The position numbers and the translations under genes were made by a program. Shown piece after piece: positions 17,081-24,801 of a stretch of 64,000 nt of DNA. Origin of the DNA: Candidatus Eisenbacteria bacterium (GTDB lineage: Bacteria > Eisenbacteria > RBG-16-71-46 > CAIMUX01 > JAHJDP01); assembly GCA_018831195.1 (NCBI GenBank), contig JAHJDP010000107.1, forward strand, positions 1 through 64,000. The letters are read 5' to 3'. The notes below the pieces were generated by a model. The model made no database searches and was not told the origin of the DNA. It saw only the letters and a list, made by a program, of their open reading frames with translations. The stretch's first letter is position 1. Every line of letters starts with the position of its first letter.

Positions 17081-17143
17081 ATGATTTGGGTAGCCCTACT
17101 CGTGGGAGTTCTGTTCGATCTTTTCTGGTGGCTGAGACGTTAG
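17081..17143 (+). CDS. Candidate 20-residue membrane peptide
   Basis: A very short frame: ATG, 20 codons, TAG. The peptide begins MIWVALLVGVLF, continues with an Asp and aromatic residues, and ends WWLRR. It is thus one hydrophobic helix with a cationic C-terminus. A purine-rich tract (GGAGGGAGAGGGGG, 17061-17074) ends six bases before the ATG, and a folded leader precedes it. This arrangement resembles small membrane proteins or type I toxin peptides. No homologue is recognised, and chance is possible at this length. Confidence 0.35.
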   Translation: MIWVALLVGVLFDLFWWLRR

Positions 17144-17265
17144 GATGGCTTCCGTTTTATAATGATCGAGGTCATGAGTTAAGATCACAAAAGAGTCGCC
17201 ATCGTCCCGCACCCACGGCGGGCCGGTACGACAGGAGGTTTGGATTCAGTGGAAACAATAACACT

Positions 17266-17298
17266 GCGCCTCCTGGGCACCGCGGTTCCAGGGGGCGC
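17266..17298 (-). terminator. Likely terminator of the L,D-transpeptidase transcript
   Basis: On the minus strand GCGCCCCCTGG pairs with CCAGGAGGCGC (ten pairs and one central mismatch) around an 11-base loop, followed by a moderately T-rich stretch (AGTGTTATTGTTT). It lies 43 bases after the stop of the minus-strand gene ending at 17342. The T tract is not pure, so efficiency is uncertain. Confidence 0.5.
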
Positions 17299-17341
17299 AT
17301 CTCAATTCCCAAAAATTCCTCATAACGCCTGATTCTAATGT

Positions 17342-18148
17342 TTAATATGAAATACCTTGGGGTTCTTCTTCAGCGGCGGGAACCGTGAAAGTATAAGCAC
17401 CTTCGGAGTCTATCGCAACAACCGGCGGCATCCCCGTTCGTACAAAACTCTCGTATCCCTCCTGGAGATTCCGCCAAAATCTCAGAAGTTCGCTGCGTTG
17501 ATCTTCCCCCCCCGGTTCCTGGACCATGGCGGCATAGGGCCCGGATCCGCTCAATAGGGCCTGCTGCAGCCATTCCATACCTGAGGAATCCATATGCGCC
17601 GGGAAAATATGAACCGGGATCTGCCCCTGTCCCATATTACGCGCTTCCACGGCCGCAATATAGAGTTCCTTGATATAGCTATCCGTCATGGCCAGGCATC
17701 CAATGCTGAGACAGCTTCCATGAATAAAAATATCTCCACCCGGGGAGTTCTGATCGCTGAAGAAGCCGTCGGATAGATTCGGATAATCCAATCCCAAAGC
17801 GAGATGGAAGCGGCTGGCTGGATTGAAACAATTAATTTTATAAAAGCCCTCAGGCACCTGCATATCACCTTCGCGGCGTTTCGGCCCCAGTCCGCCTGAG
17901 TGGGCGCAAATTTCGTATTCGCGAACCTTGAGGTACGGATCATTGGGTTCCGATTGTGTCCATAGCTCGAGAAGACCCTCGGCTTTGATAACACGCATAT
18001 AGATTCCGGTGGGCGGGAAAGAGGCTTTCTGTTGATCAAAAAATGTCTTTATGACACCGAGCTTTTCCTGATAGGCGACCCGGACCCGTGGGAAGCAGAT
18101 TTGTTCATCTTTAAAGGACCGGCCGGCCACTCTCTTCACCCCCCGCAA
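17342..18148 (-). CDS. YafK-type L,D-transpeptidase-like protein
   Basis: A YkuD-fold protein of the YafK branch. The active-site motif reads HGSCLSIGCLAM (residues 143-154) with the expected catalytic Cys at 151. The preceding EGFYKIN and GGDIFIHG segments are typical. Family members cross-link peptidoglycan or detach lipoproteins from it, so they act in the periplasm. No signal peptide is visible in this frame. An in-frame stop lies shortly upstream of the start, leaving only TTG (18148) or two GTG codons just after it. It is either secreted by another route or an N-terminally damaged copy. It lies 91 bases after uppP on the same strand. Confidence 0.75.
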   Translation of the reverse strand: MRGVKRVAGRSFKDEQICFPRVRVAYQEKLGVIKTFFDQQKASFPPTGIYMRVIKAEGLLELWTQSEPNDPYLKVREYEICAHSGGLGPKRREGDMQVPEGFYKINCFNPASRFHLALGLDYPNLSDGFFSDQNSPGGDIFIHGSCLSIGCLAMTDSYIKELYIAAVEARNMGQGQIPVHIFPAHMDSSGMEWLQQALLSGSGPYAAMVQEPGGEDQRSELLRFWRNLQEGYESFVRTGMPPVVAIDSEGAYTFTVPAAEEEPQGISY

Positions 18149-18239
18149 GAAGACATGTTGAACAGATGCATACGAATTAACCGCCGTTTCGGCGGAAAGC
18201 TATCCAGAAATTATAAAACGCGACGGCTCAGGCGGCGCC

Positions 18240-19040
18240 TCAGAATAAAAAGAGTCCCAATCCACCGACAAGAATACAATACACCCCAAATAAGGCCAAG
18301 TCACCCTTCCTTAACAGCCGCAGCAGGACGGCGATCGCTGAATACCCCGAAACCGCGGCCATGGTAAAACCGGCCGCCAGAGATCCCAAACCGCCGGTGG
18401 ATACGGTGCCGGCCAGTTCGGGGAGACTCACGATCATCGCCCCCAAAATCGCCGGAATGGAGAGGAGGAAACTGAATCGGGCGGCTTCCCGGGCATCCAC
18501 CCCGAGCATAAGCCCCGAAGTGATTGTGGAGCCGGATCGGGAGACGCCCGGCAGGAGAGCGATGGCTTGAAAAATTCCGATGAGGATCGCTGAAGGAGGC
18601 CGGACACCGGCCTTCCCACGGCGGAACCACCGGGATGACGCCATGAAGACCCCGGTGCACAGAAGACAAAGCGCCGCGGAGCGTGGGTATTGGAAGGCTT
18701 CCTCGATGTGGGACCTTAAGAGGAATCCCGCCACCACGACCGGTAACGTGCCGAGCAGCAACAGACCGGTATAAACGGCCTCCGAGCGCCCCTCCCCACC
18801 ACGGGTGGCGATCCAGCGCATAACCCCGCCCACCAAGCGCACCAGATCCGACCTATAGTAAATAATGACGGCCAGAAGTGTTCCCAAATGTAAAACGACT
18901 TCGAGTGCTACTCCCGGCTCCTCGATACCAAGAAGTCTTTGGGCAAAAACAAGGTGCCCGGAACTGCTGACCGGCAGAAATTCCGTGAGCCCCTGCAGAA
19001 GCCCCAGAAGCATCGTCTCCCATGTCGTTGGGTTAAACAT
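18240..19040 (-). CDS. uppP: Undecaprenyl-diphosphatase UppP (BacA)
   Basis: An integral membrane phosphatase that recycles undecaprenyl diphosphate to the monophosphate carrier used for peptidoglycan and surface glycans. The two conserved motifs are present: LTEFLPVSSSGHL (residues about 19-31) and ALLPGVSRSGSTI (about 160-173). Multiple hydrophobic helices fill the 266 residues, the normal length. It lies six bases downstream of trpA on the same strand. It serves the peptidoglycan genes and the polyprenol-dependent glycan genes elsewhere in the window. Confidence 0.95.
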   Translation of the reverse strand: MFNPTTWETMLLGLLQGLTEFLPVSSSGHLVFAQRLLGIEEPGVALEVVLHLGTLLAVIIYYRSDLVRLVGGVMRWIATRGGEGRSEAVYTGLLLLGTLPVVVAGFLLRSHIEEAFQYPRSAALCLLCTGVFMASSRWFRRGKAGVRPPSAILIGIFQAIALLPGVSRSGSTITSGLMLGVDAREAARFSFLLSIPAILGAMIVSLPELAGTVSTGGLGSLAAGFTMAAVSGYSAIAVLLRLLRKGDLALFGVYCILVGGLGLFLF

Positions 19041-19045
19041 GATGG

Positions 19046-19864
19046 CTATCTCCCGAGAGCCGGAGAAAGTTCCTGCAGAAAGCGGGTCAGCTTCGCGGTT
19101 CCATCCGTCAGATCCTCGGATTCCATGAGGATCTCCAGCAAGCGCGCGCCGAGAACAACGCCATCAACATCGGCCTTAATCGATCGTATATCCATTGCCG
19201 ATCGCACTCCGAAACCGCAAACAATGGGAAGATCGGTATGATCACGGACGAGGCCGACTTGCCGGTCTAGATTGTCGGCAAAACCCCGGCCGTGCCCCGT
19301 GACCCCGGTTCGGGTCAAACAATATACAAAGCCTGAAGCCCTGGATAGTATCCGGGGCAAACGCGCGGGTGGAGTCGTCGGCGCAACAAGCGTGATACAT
19401 TTCAATCCCGATTCATGGGCTAATTCCCAGAAATGAGGTCTTTCATCAACCGGGAGATCTGAAACAAGAAGCCCATCGACTCCGGCCGCGACGGCATCTG
19501 AAAAGAAGGCCTGCTCCCCATAGGCCAGCAAGGGATTTAGATAGGTCATGAGGATAACCGGTATGGTGCTTTCGCGCCGCAACTCGCCGACCAAACCCAA
19601 TATTGATTTGACCGTGACGCCCGCCGCGAGCGCTTTCTGTGAGGCCGCCTGAATCGTCGGACCATCGGCAATCGGATCGGAGTAGGGAATTCCGAGCTCT
19701 AACAGATCGGCGCCCCCCTTTTCCAGAGCTTTAACAATGAATAGAGTCTTATCGGGCTGAGGGTATCCCCCGGTCATGAAGGGAATGAGAGCGCGCCTTC
19801 CTGCGTCACGAGCGGCTTCAAAGGCCCTGGCGATCCGGCCGGATGTCCCACGTCTCGGTATCAG
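19046..19864 (-). CDS. trpA: Tryptophan synthase alpha chain, apparent CTG start
   Basis: TrpA cleaves indole-glycerol phosphate to indole. The catalytic residues are in LLELGIPYSDPIADGPTIQ (Glu56, Asp67 in this numbering), followed by the phosphate-binding GFGVRSAMD region. The first ATG (19777) would remove the conserved N-terminus. Reading upstream in frame gives SGRIARAFEAARDAGRRALI before PFMTGGYP, a typical TrpA beginning. The only start that keeps it is CTG at 19864, which overlaps the upstream TPR stop as CTGA, with GGAG seven bases before it. The frame is closed further upstream by a TGA. The resulting 272 residues match the normal length. No trpB is in the window. Confidence 0.85.
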   Translation of the reverse strand: MIPRRGTSGRIARAFEAARDAGRRALIPFMTGGYPQPDKTLFIVKALEKGGADLLELGIPYSDPIADGPTIQAASQKALAAGVTVKSILGLVGELRRESTIPVILMTYLNPLLAYGEQAFFSDAVAAGVDGLLVSDLPVDERPHFWELAHESGLKCITLVAPTTPPARLPRILSRASGFVYCLTRTGVTGHGRGFADNLDRQVGLVRDHTDLPIVCGFGVRSAMDIRSIKADVDGVVLGARLLEILMESEDLTDGTAKLTRFLQELSPALGR

Positions 19865-20970
19865 AGATCCTCTCCGCGCTTGGATCCCAGTTCATCGGCC
19901 TTCTGGTAAGCTCTCTGGGCTTTTTGATAGGCACCCTTCTTATCATAAGCGATCCCTTGATAGAAATGGGCGCGAGCGTTATCCGGCTCAAGCCTTAACA
20001 ATTCATCCAATAGGCGAATTGTTTCATCGGGGCGATCCAATTTGTTATAGGTCAAAGCGAGATAATAAAGGGCGCGGGTATCCTTGGGTTCCCTGTCAAG
20101 CCCCCTATGAAGAGCCTTCAGCGCCGCCGTATAGAGTCCACGCTTGTAACAGAGGCGTCCTATCTGAAGAGTGGCATCCTGGTGGGTGGGATCCATCGCA
20201 AGAACCTTGCGTAAGCGATCCAAGGCCGCATCCGGTTCTGATTCTTCAAGGAGCAGGCCGAGATTGAAATGGGCTTCGATACATTTATCATCAAGCTCCG
20301 CAGCTCGATGGAATTCCGCCGCCGCTTCTTGTCCATAACCCTTTTCGGCGTAGAGCGTGCCCAGATTCAGATGCCCTTCAACATTTTCGGGCTCCAACTC
20401 CAGCACCCGGCGCAGCATTTCGACGGCGCGATCGGTATCCCCCATCCGTTCATAGAGAAGACCGAGATTGACCAGGGCGCCCCCCATCCTGGTGTCCCGC
20501 TCGAGGGCGTCATGGAAGTACCCCAGCGCCTCTTCATCCTCCCCCAATTCAAGTGAAACCAGTCCCATCCGAAACCGGGGCTCCGCCTCTTCCGGTGCAA
20601 GCTGGGCCGCCCGCCTGTACTCCTCAAGGGCTTCCCGGAACCGATCCAGACCCTCGAGACAGGATCCCCGCAGCCGCCAAAACTCCCATTGGTGCTTGAA
20701 TTCCGACCCGCTCTGATTGAGGATTTCTGCAGCGCGTTTCGATTCACCCGCTTGCAGAAAAAGCATAACGCAGGTGCGCAGCGTGGACCAATCCCCCGGG
20801 TGTTTCCCGATGCGCAGCCGCAGTAGTTCCGCCGCGGCATGGGAGCGTCCAGTGGATCGATAGGTATCTAGAAGTTCTTGAAGGAGGATCTCATCATCCG
20901 GGCATTGCTTAAAACGGGTCTCCAGATCCTGGAGCCGCTGGGTTTCCTTTTCTGAGGACCGGGTGTCCAC
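19861..20970 (-). CDS. Cytoplasmic TPR protein
   Basis: A 369-residue protein made almost entirely of about nine tetratricopeptide repeats, e.g. ALVNLGLLYERMGDTDRAVEML and the repeat after it. No signal peptide, membrane segment or catalytic domain is visible, so it is probably a scaffold. The start is GTG at 20970. The stop overlaps the apparent CTG start of trpA. It lies in a minus-strand run from the degenerate deacetylase to uppP. Its partner cannot be inferred; proximity to an MglA-type GTPase suggests polarity or motility but is only circumstantial. Confidence 0.8.
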   Translation of the reverse strand: MDTRSSEKETQRLQDLETRFKQCPDDEILLQELLDTYRSTGRSHAAAELLRLRIGKHPGDWSTLRTCVMLFLQAGESKRAAEILNQSGSEFKHQWEFWRLRGSCLEGLDRFREALEEYRRAAQLAPEEAEPRFRMGLVSLELGEDEEALGYFHDALERDTRMGGALVNLGLLYERMGDTDRAVEMLRRVLELEPENVEGHLNLGTLYAEKGYGQEAAAEFHRAAELDDKCIEAHFNLGLLLEESEPDAALDRLRKVLAMDPTHQDATLQIGRLCYKRGLYTAALKALHRGLDREPKDTRALYYLALTYNKLDRPDETIRLLDELLRLEPDNARAHFYQGIAYDKKGAYQKAQRAYQKADELGSKRGEDL

Positions 20971-20987
20971 GAACGGGATCCCCTAGG

Positions 20988-21521
20988 TTAGGGTGAGGTT
21001 TCGTCAGACTCCTGGGTGACGTCATCCCCGCCCCACCAGGGTCGATAGCCTGGATAATACCCCAGTGCGTCATTCGCCGGCCGAAATTGCCAGGGTTGAT
21101 AACCCCTGTAAGAGGCATACCCAAATGAAATCTGCGTATGCCGGGAGGGATTCCAGGTCACCTGAAGATCGCGGATCCCAAACTCCGTCTGATTCCCCCC
21201 GAAGGCATCGGCGAAAGCAGGATTCCAATCAACCCCAAGACTCATCCTCATTTTAAGGGTCGAAGAAACAGGATAGGTTAGATGGGTCAGATAGTCGCCG
21301 GAGGGTCCTTCAAGGAATCCGCCTGACGAATAGCCAAAAGAAACAGAATTGGAAACCTGAAGTTTTTCCAAACCGGAGACCGATCCCAGGAGCCAAGGCG
21401 TCGACTGGGTGGGGATTTTAAGGAGTCCGGGTTGTTGGGTTGTGATCCCGCTATCGGATGTGGCGCCCGCGGAAACCGCTCCCCATACACACAAGACTAT
21501 CACGGCCAGGGTTCTTCGCAT
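20988..21521 (-). CDS. Small exported protein of unknown function
   Basis: 177 residues starting with a clear signal peptide (MRRTLAVIVLCVWGAVSAGA). The mature part has alternating polar and aromatic residues consistent with beta-strands (VSNSVSFGYSSGGFLEG, LKMRMSLGVDWNPAF, LQVTWNPSRHTQISFGYASY) and ends in a Tyr/Pro/Trp-rich tail. This looks like a small outer-membrane or periplasmic beta protein, but I do not recognise the family. The ATG at 21521 (GGGAG upstream) is preferred to a frame start at 21566 because it yields the signal peptide. It lies 41 bases after the MglA-like gene. Confidence 0.65.
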   Translation of the reverse strand: MRRTLAVIVLCVWGAVSAGATSDSGITTQQPGLLKIPTQSTPWLLGSVSGLEKLQVSNSVSFGYSSGGFLEGPSGDYLTHLTYPVSSTLKMRMSLGVDWNPAFADAFGGNQTEFGIRDLQVTWNPSRHTQISFGYASYRGYQPWQFRPANDALGYYPGYRPWWGGDDVTQESDETSP

Positions 21522-21562
21522 GCTAGACGACTCCCGGTAGATATGGTCCAACCTGGTACCCC

Positions 21563-23143
21563 TCACCTCAAATCTACTGCACGAAACTCCCTCCCGTCAA
21601 GATCATCGCCTTCATCCGGCACCTCTTCTTCCTCAATAAACCGGATGAGAAGTTTGAGGGCGATCTGTTTTTCCGATCCCCGCCTGGGGATCACCACCGG
21701 AACGATGATCTCTTGTGGCTGAAAATCCGCCGAGGCCGGTCCGGGCGGCGCATAGGGGGGTGGAACATTTTGCGGCAAGGGCGGCGGAGGGGGAGGCTCC
21801 TGTCTCATCCTCTCTTCTTTGGATTCCTCATCATGCGAGGCGATCATTCTCTGAGTCGGATCGGAGAGGCGGTCCTCGGTGATTCTCAAATCCGGCGGCG
21901 CCATGCGCGCCCCTTTCGAGATCGCCATCGGTTCCACCAGTTTCAAGGTAGGAACCTGTTCGGGTTCTGCCTTTGACTCTTCTTCTGAACCTTCTTTTGA
22001 CCCTGCTGGATCGGACCATCCGGCAACGGGTTGAAGCGGCCGGACCGGCTCCTTTGTTGCATCCGTTTCAGCTGTTTCCTTACGTTCCTTCCCAAGCGGG
22101 ATTGATTCCTGAATGGGCTTCAGCTCCAGATCCCTGTCGTCCGTTTGACCGGTCTTTTGAGCCGTGATTTCTTGGGGGAGATCCTCAGCCGGGGCCTGCC
22201 CTTTGGCTGGCGCCTCTTCCTGGCCATTCTTGGAGAACCACCGTTTGAATCGGGCGGTAAAACCATTTGATGGAGCATAGGCCGTCTCTTCCGGCTCCGC
22301 TTCCGTCTTTGCGATTTCCTGCGATGTGACGGAAAGGGATGGTTCGATCGGTGTCATTTCTTCCTTCGAAGGAATGTTCGACATTTCCTGCAGGTCCGCC
22401 ACCGCCTCCACCGCCTCTTCCACCTCCTCCACCTCTTCCGGCCCCTCATCCATGATGGGCTGGATTTCCTCTTGCTCCTCAGGCTGATCCAGAATCTCCG
22501 CGGTCAGATCGGCTTCCGGTTGCGAGCCCGGCGGCGCCGGTGTCACAACTTGTACACCAATCTCCTCTGAGAGATGTCGGAGAAGAAGGCGGCTGATGGC
22601 CTTGAAGGTATCCAAGACCCCCTCCCCTGTCGTCGCCACCGCCTCAAACCATGGAACACCCGTTGGATTGAGAACCCGCTGCATTTCATCGATGCTCATG
22701 ACATTCGGAAGATCCCGTTTGTTATACTGTATCGACCATGGAATATCATCTATGGACAATCCCTGTTCCCTGAGGTTCTCCTTAAGATTCTGGAGGCTCT
22801 CCACGTTTTCATCCATCTTGCCTCTTTGGGAATCGGCGACAAAAACAACGGCATCCACACCTTTAAGTACAAGTTTGCGCGTTGCATTGTAATAAACCTG
22901 TCCCGGCACGGTGTAGAGCAGAAATCGCGTTTTGAAACCGGCAAGTTCACCAAGATTGACGGGTAGAAAATCAAAGAAAAGGGTACGCTCCGTCTTTGTT
23001 TTGACAGAGACCATGCGACCCTTGTTCCCCTCCGGAACACTGCTAAAGATAGATTCCAGATTTGTCGTTTTCCCACTCAGTCCGGGGCCGTAATAGACGA
23101 TCTTCGCGTTGATCTCCCTACCGGAGTAACTGACGAGAACCAT
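21563..23143 (-). CDS. MglA-like small GTPase with a long disordered tail
   Basis: Residues 1-195 are a Ras-like GTPase of the MglA group: P-loop GPGLSGKTT (19-27), TVPGQ (78-82, G3), NKRD (141-144, G4). MglA GTPases set cell polarity and, in gliders, direct the motility motor. Residues about 200-470 are acidic, Pro/Glu-rich and of low complexity, with EEVEEVEEAVEAV stretches and a Pro run (about 445-470). The last 50 residues look folded again (IALKLLIRFIEEEEVPDEG). Typical MglA is about 195 residues, so a 330-residue extension is unusual. No mglB roadblock gene lies nearby. Confidence 0.85.
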   Translation of the reverse strand: MVLVSYSGREINAKIVYYGPGLSGKTTNLESIFSSVPEGNKGRMVSVKTKTERTLFFDFLPVNLGELAGFKTRFLLYTVPGQVYYNATRKLVLKGVDAVVFVADSQRGKMDENVESLQNLKENLREQGLSIDDIPWSIQYNKRDLPNVMSIDEMQRVLNPTGVPWFEAVATTGEGVLDTFKAISRLLLRHLSEEIGVQVVTPAPPGSQPEADLTAEILDQPEEQEEIQPIMDEGPEEVEEVEEAVEAVADLQEMSNIPSKEEMTPIEPSLSVTSQEIAKTEAEPEETAYAPSNGFTARFKRWFSKNGQEEAPAKGQAPAEDLPQEITAQKTGQTDDRDLELKPIQESIPLGKERKETAETDATKEPVRPLQPVAGWSDPAGSKEGSEEESKAEPEQVPTLKLVEPMAISKGARMAPPDLRITEDRLSDPTQRMIASHDEESKEERMRQEPPPPPPLPQNVPPPYAPPGPASADFQPQEIIVPVVIPRRGSEKQIALKLLIRFIEEEEVPDEGDDLDGREFRAVDLR

Positions 23144-23299
23144 GCCTCCTCCAATTCCCTGGGCAACGACCAGGGTTTGTCACTTCCTGCTGATGAAATG
23201 AGACCGGCGATAGCGGTATTGATTCCTAAATCCCTTCGCCGATGATCTTTAAAACCTAGACGTCCGAATGCCTCCCCTAACGGCATTCCGACGTTCCTC

Positions 23300-24037
23300 T
23301 TATCGGCCGCCCGGGCAAACACCTTGAAAGACCTGCTTTGAGGCGAACCACCATCTTTTGGACCCCGCACCCGCCTTCAACAGCTGTCGGGAAAGACGGT
23401 GCGGCCGGGAAACCTTCACTCCATCCACAACACCCGTAAATCCGGCGGCACGGGCGAGGGTGACAATCCTCTCATCCCCCTTTTCAAAGGGGAGAGCCAG
23501 CCACAAATCCCGCTCCTTTCGCTCGGTCCGCGGTAGATGAGCCATGAGCGTGTGACAGAAAAGTTCGAGATTCCAAGCGGCATCGGGTGTGCATAGGCTC
23601 TCCAGGCGGACGGGGGTATCCCAAAGGCCACCCAATCGGACCCCTTCTCGGAGAAGAACAGAAAGATCCAGGGAGGAGATCATCCCCTCATCTCCCAGTC
23701 TATTGGGATTCAGAAAGAGGGTGACGGGGATGTGCATCGCCTTTAAAAGAGGCCATACATAGTCCCTCTGGCACCGGCACCCACCCTCCAAGGCGACGAC
23801 AAATGATTCGGTCGCCTTCATCCCATTCCGCCCAGGTGTAAGATCCTGGGATAGCTCGCCCGCTTGACAGAATCTGTAGCCCCTTTCTCTGTACTCCAGG
23901 AGGGTGGAACGAAGATGTGAAATGGTAGAATCGCCTGAGCCTCCTCCAGGGACGGCATGGCCGACGACGAGTACCTTGGCGCCCTCCATGAATCCAGGTA
24001 CGGACCTGTTCGGACGCATCCATAGCGCCTGCAACAT
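23300..24037 (-). CDS. Degenerate polysaccharide-deacetylase-like protein
   Basis: A 245-residue product with the outline of a NodB-type polysaccharide deacetylase: FVVALEGGCRCQRDYVWPLLKAMHIPVTLFLNP (79-111) aligns with the usual TFDDG...P-L-L...I-P-A-T-F-F pattern. The metal-binding TFDDG is ALEGG here, and the HxxxH motif expected after SSLDLSVLLREGVRLGG is absent, so it should not deacetylate. The ATG at 24037 has AAGGAGG five bases upstream. A sigma-54-type promoter lies just before it. Downstream on the same strand is the MglA-like GTPase. The fold assignment is an inference from pattern alone; a carbohydrate-binding or regulatory role is possible. Confidence 0.6.
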   Translation of the reverse strand: MLQALWMRPNRSVPGFMEGAKVLVVGHAVPGGGSGDSTISHLRSTLLEYRERGYRFCQAGELSQDLTPGRNGMKATESFVVALEGGCRCQRDYVWPLLKAMHIPVTLFLNPNRLGDEGMISSLDLSVLLREGVRLGGLWDTPVRLESLCTPDAAWNLELFCHTLMAHLPRTERKERDLWLALPFEKGDERIVTLARAAGFTGVVDGVKVSRPHRLSRQLLKAGAGSKRWWFASKQVFQGVCPGGR

Positions 24038-24066
24038 GAGAACCTCCTTTCCCACCCGATCAATGT

Positions 24067-24083
24067 TGCAATGAAAGTGCCGG
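24067..24083 (-). promoter_or_regulatory. Sigma-54 promoter of the deacetylase-like gene
   Basis: CCGGCACTTTCATTGCA matches GGCAC-N5-TTGC with exact GG-N10-GC spacing. The predicted start lies about 20 bases upstream of the ATG at 24037. This is one of two strong sigma-54-type sites in the window; the other drives the rod/ring operon, so the two units may respond to related signals. The remaining gap to 24248 is AT-rich. It contains a T7 run on the minus strand near 24155-24161 that may end the recG/zinc-ribbon transcript. Confidence 0.7.
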
Positions 24084-24248
24084 AATAGAGATAGAAATTA
24101 TATTGAGGCAATGTTGTTAATTTATTGAATTTCAATGCATTAGAATCATGTGTGAAAAAAAGAAGCCGCGGGGTGGAATCGACGGGATCCAGTGTGGACG
24201 GAACCCAACAGGTTGTGGCTATTTTTCTACCACTGAGGGGAAAGGGAA

Positions 24249-24785
24249 TCAGGAATGTTTCGAGGCCGGGACCATCTCCAAAATCGTCCTAAGTCGTTCG
24301 AGTGCAACCCAGCCGATAGACCTAATCCTGCCTTTGGGGGCGGATTCAGGCGGCTCGGTCTCGGAGAACGCCTCGAGAAATTGTGAAAACTCCAAACCGT
24401 AGCTGGCCAAAAATTCCCCCTTTGCAAGAGCCTGGCGGATTTTGACCTCTCGGCCGGCGGCCCATCTCCGAAGCGCCCGATCGAGGAGTTCCTCCGGCGC
24501 AGAGGCTCTCCTCTCTGATTCTTTATCGGATTCCGAGGGGCTCTCGGGATGTTGAACCTGAATCGGTTCCCGTTGGTCCCCATCCGCTGTGGGAGAACTC
24601 ATGGGTATCGGGGAAGCGTCACTCCATGTCGAAAGACCCTCTTCCTCATCAAACCGGGGTGGCTCAATCCAGAGAAGCCGCCCGCATCCCTCACAACGGA
24701 ATTTGACACCGCAATCGGGAATCCAGTTGTTCTGGACATAATAAATCCGCTCACACTCGGGGCATCGGATCTTATGGCTGCTCAT
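24249..24785 (-). CDS. Zinc-ribbon protein of unknown function
   Basis: 178 residues. The N-terminus is a four-Cys zinc ribbon of the MJ0042 type: CPEC near residue 8, then CEGC near residue 31, with the WIPDCGVKFRCEGCG pattern. A hydrophilic linker rich in Ser, Pro and Glu follows (about 45-95), then a helical C-terminal part without recognisable motifs. Such proteins are widespread in delta-type and candidate phyla, and their function is unknown. It starts 16 bases after the recG stop, so it is probably co-transcribed with recG. Confidence 0.7.
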   Translation of the reverse strand: MSSHKIRCPECERIYYVQNNWIPDCGVKFRCEGCGRLLWIEPPRFDEEEGLSTWSDASPIPMSSPTADGDQREPIQVQHPESPSESDKESERRASAPEELLDRALRRWAAGREVKIRQALAKGEFLASYGLEFSQFLEAFSETEPPESAPKGRIRSIGWVALERLRTILEMVPASKHS

Positions 24786-24801
24786 TCATTGAACCCACCT
24801 T

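Noticed and set aside
17249-17332. A 27-codon GTG frame with AGGAGG upstream and a start (LRLLGTAVPGGASQFP) resembling metallo-beta-lactamase-fold proteins
   Set aside because: The similar segment coincides with the strong hairpin at 17266-17298, and nothing of the family continues after it, so chance is more likely than a gene remnant.
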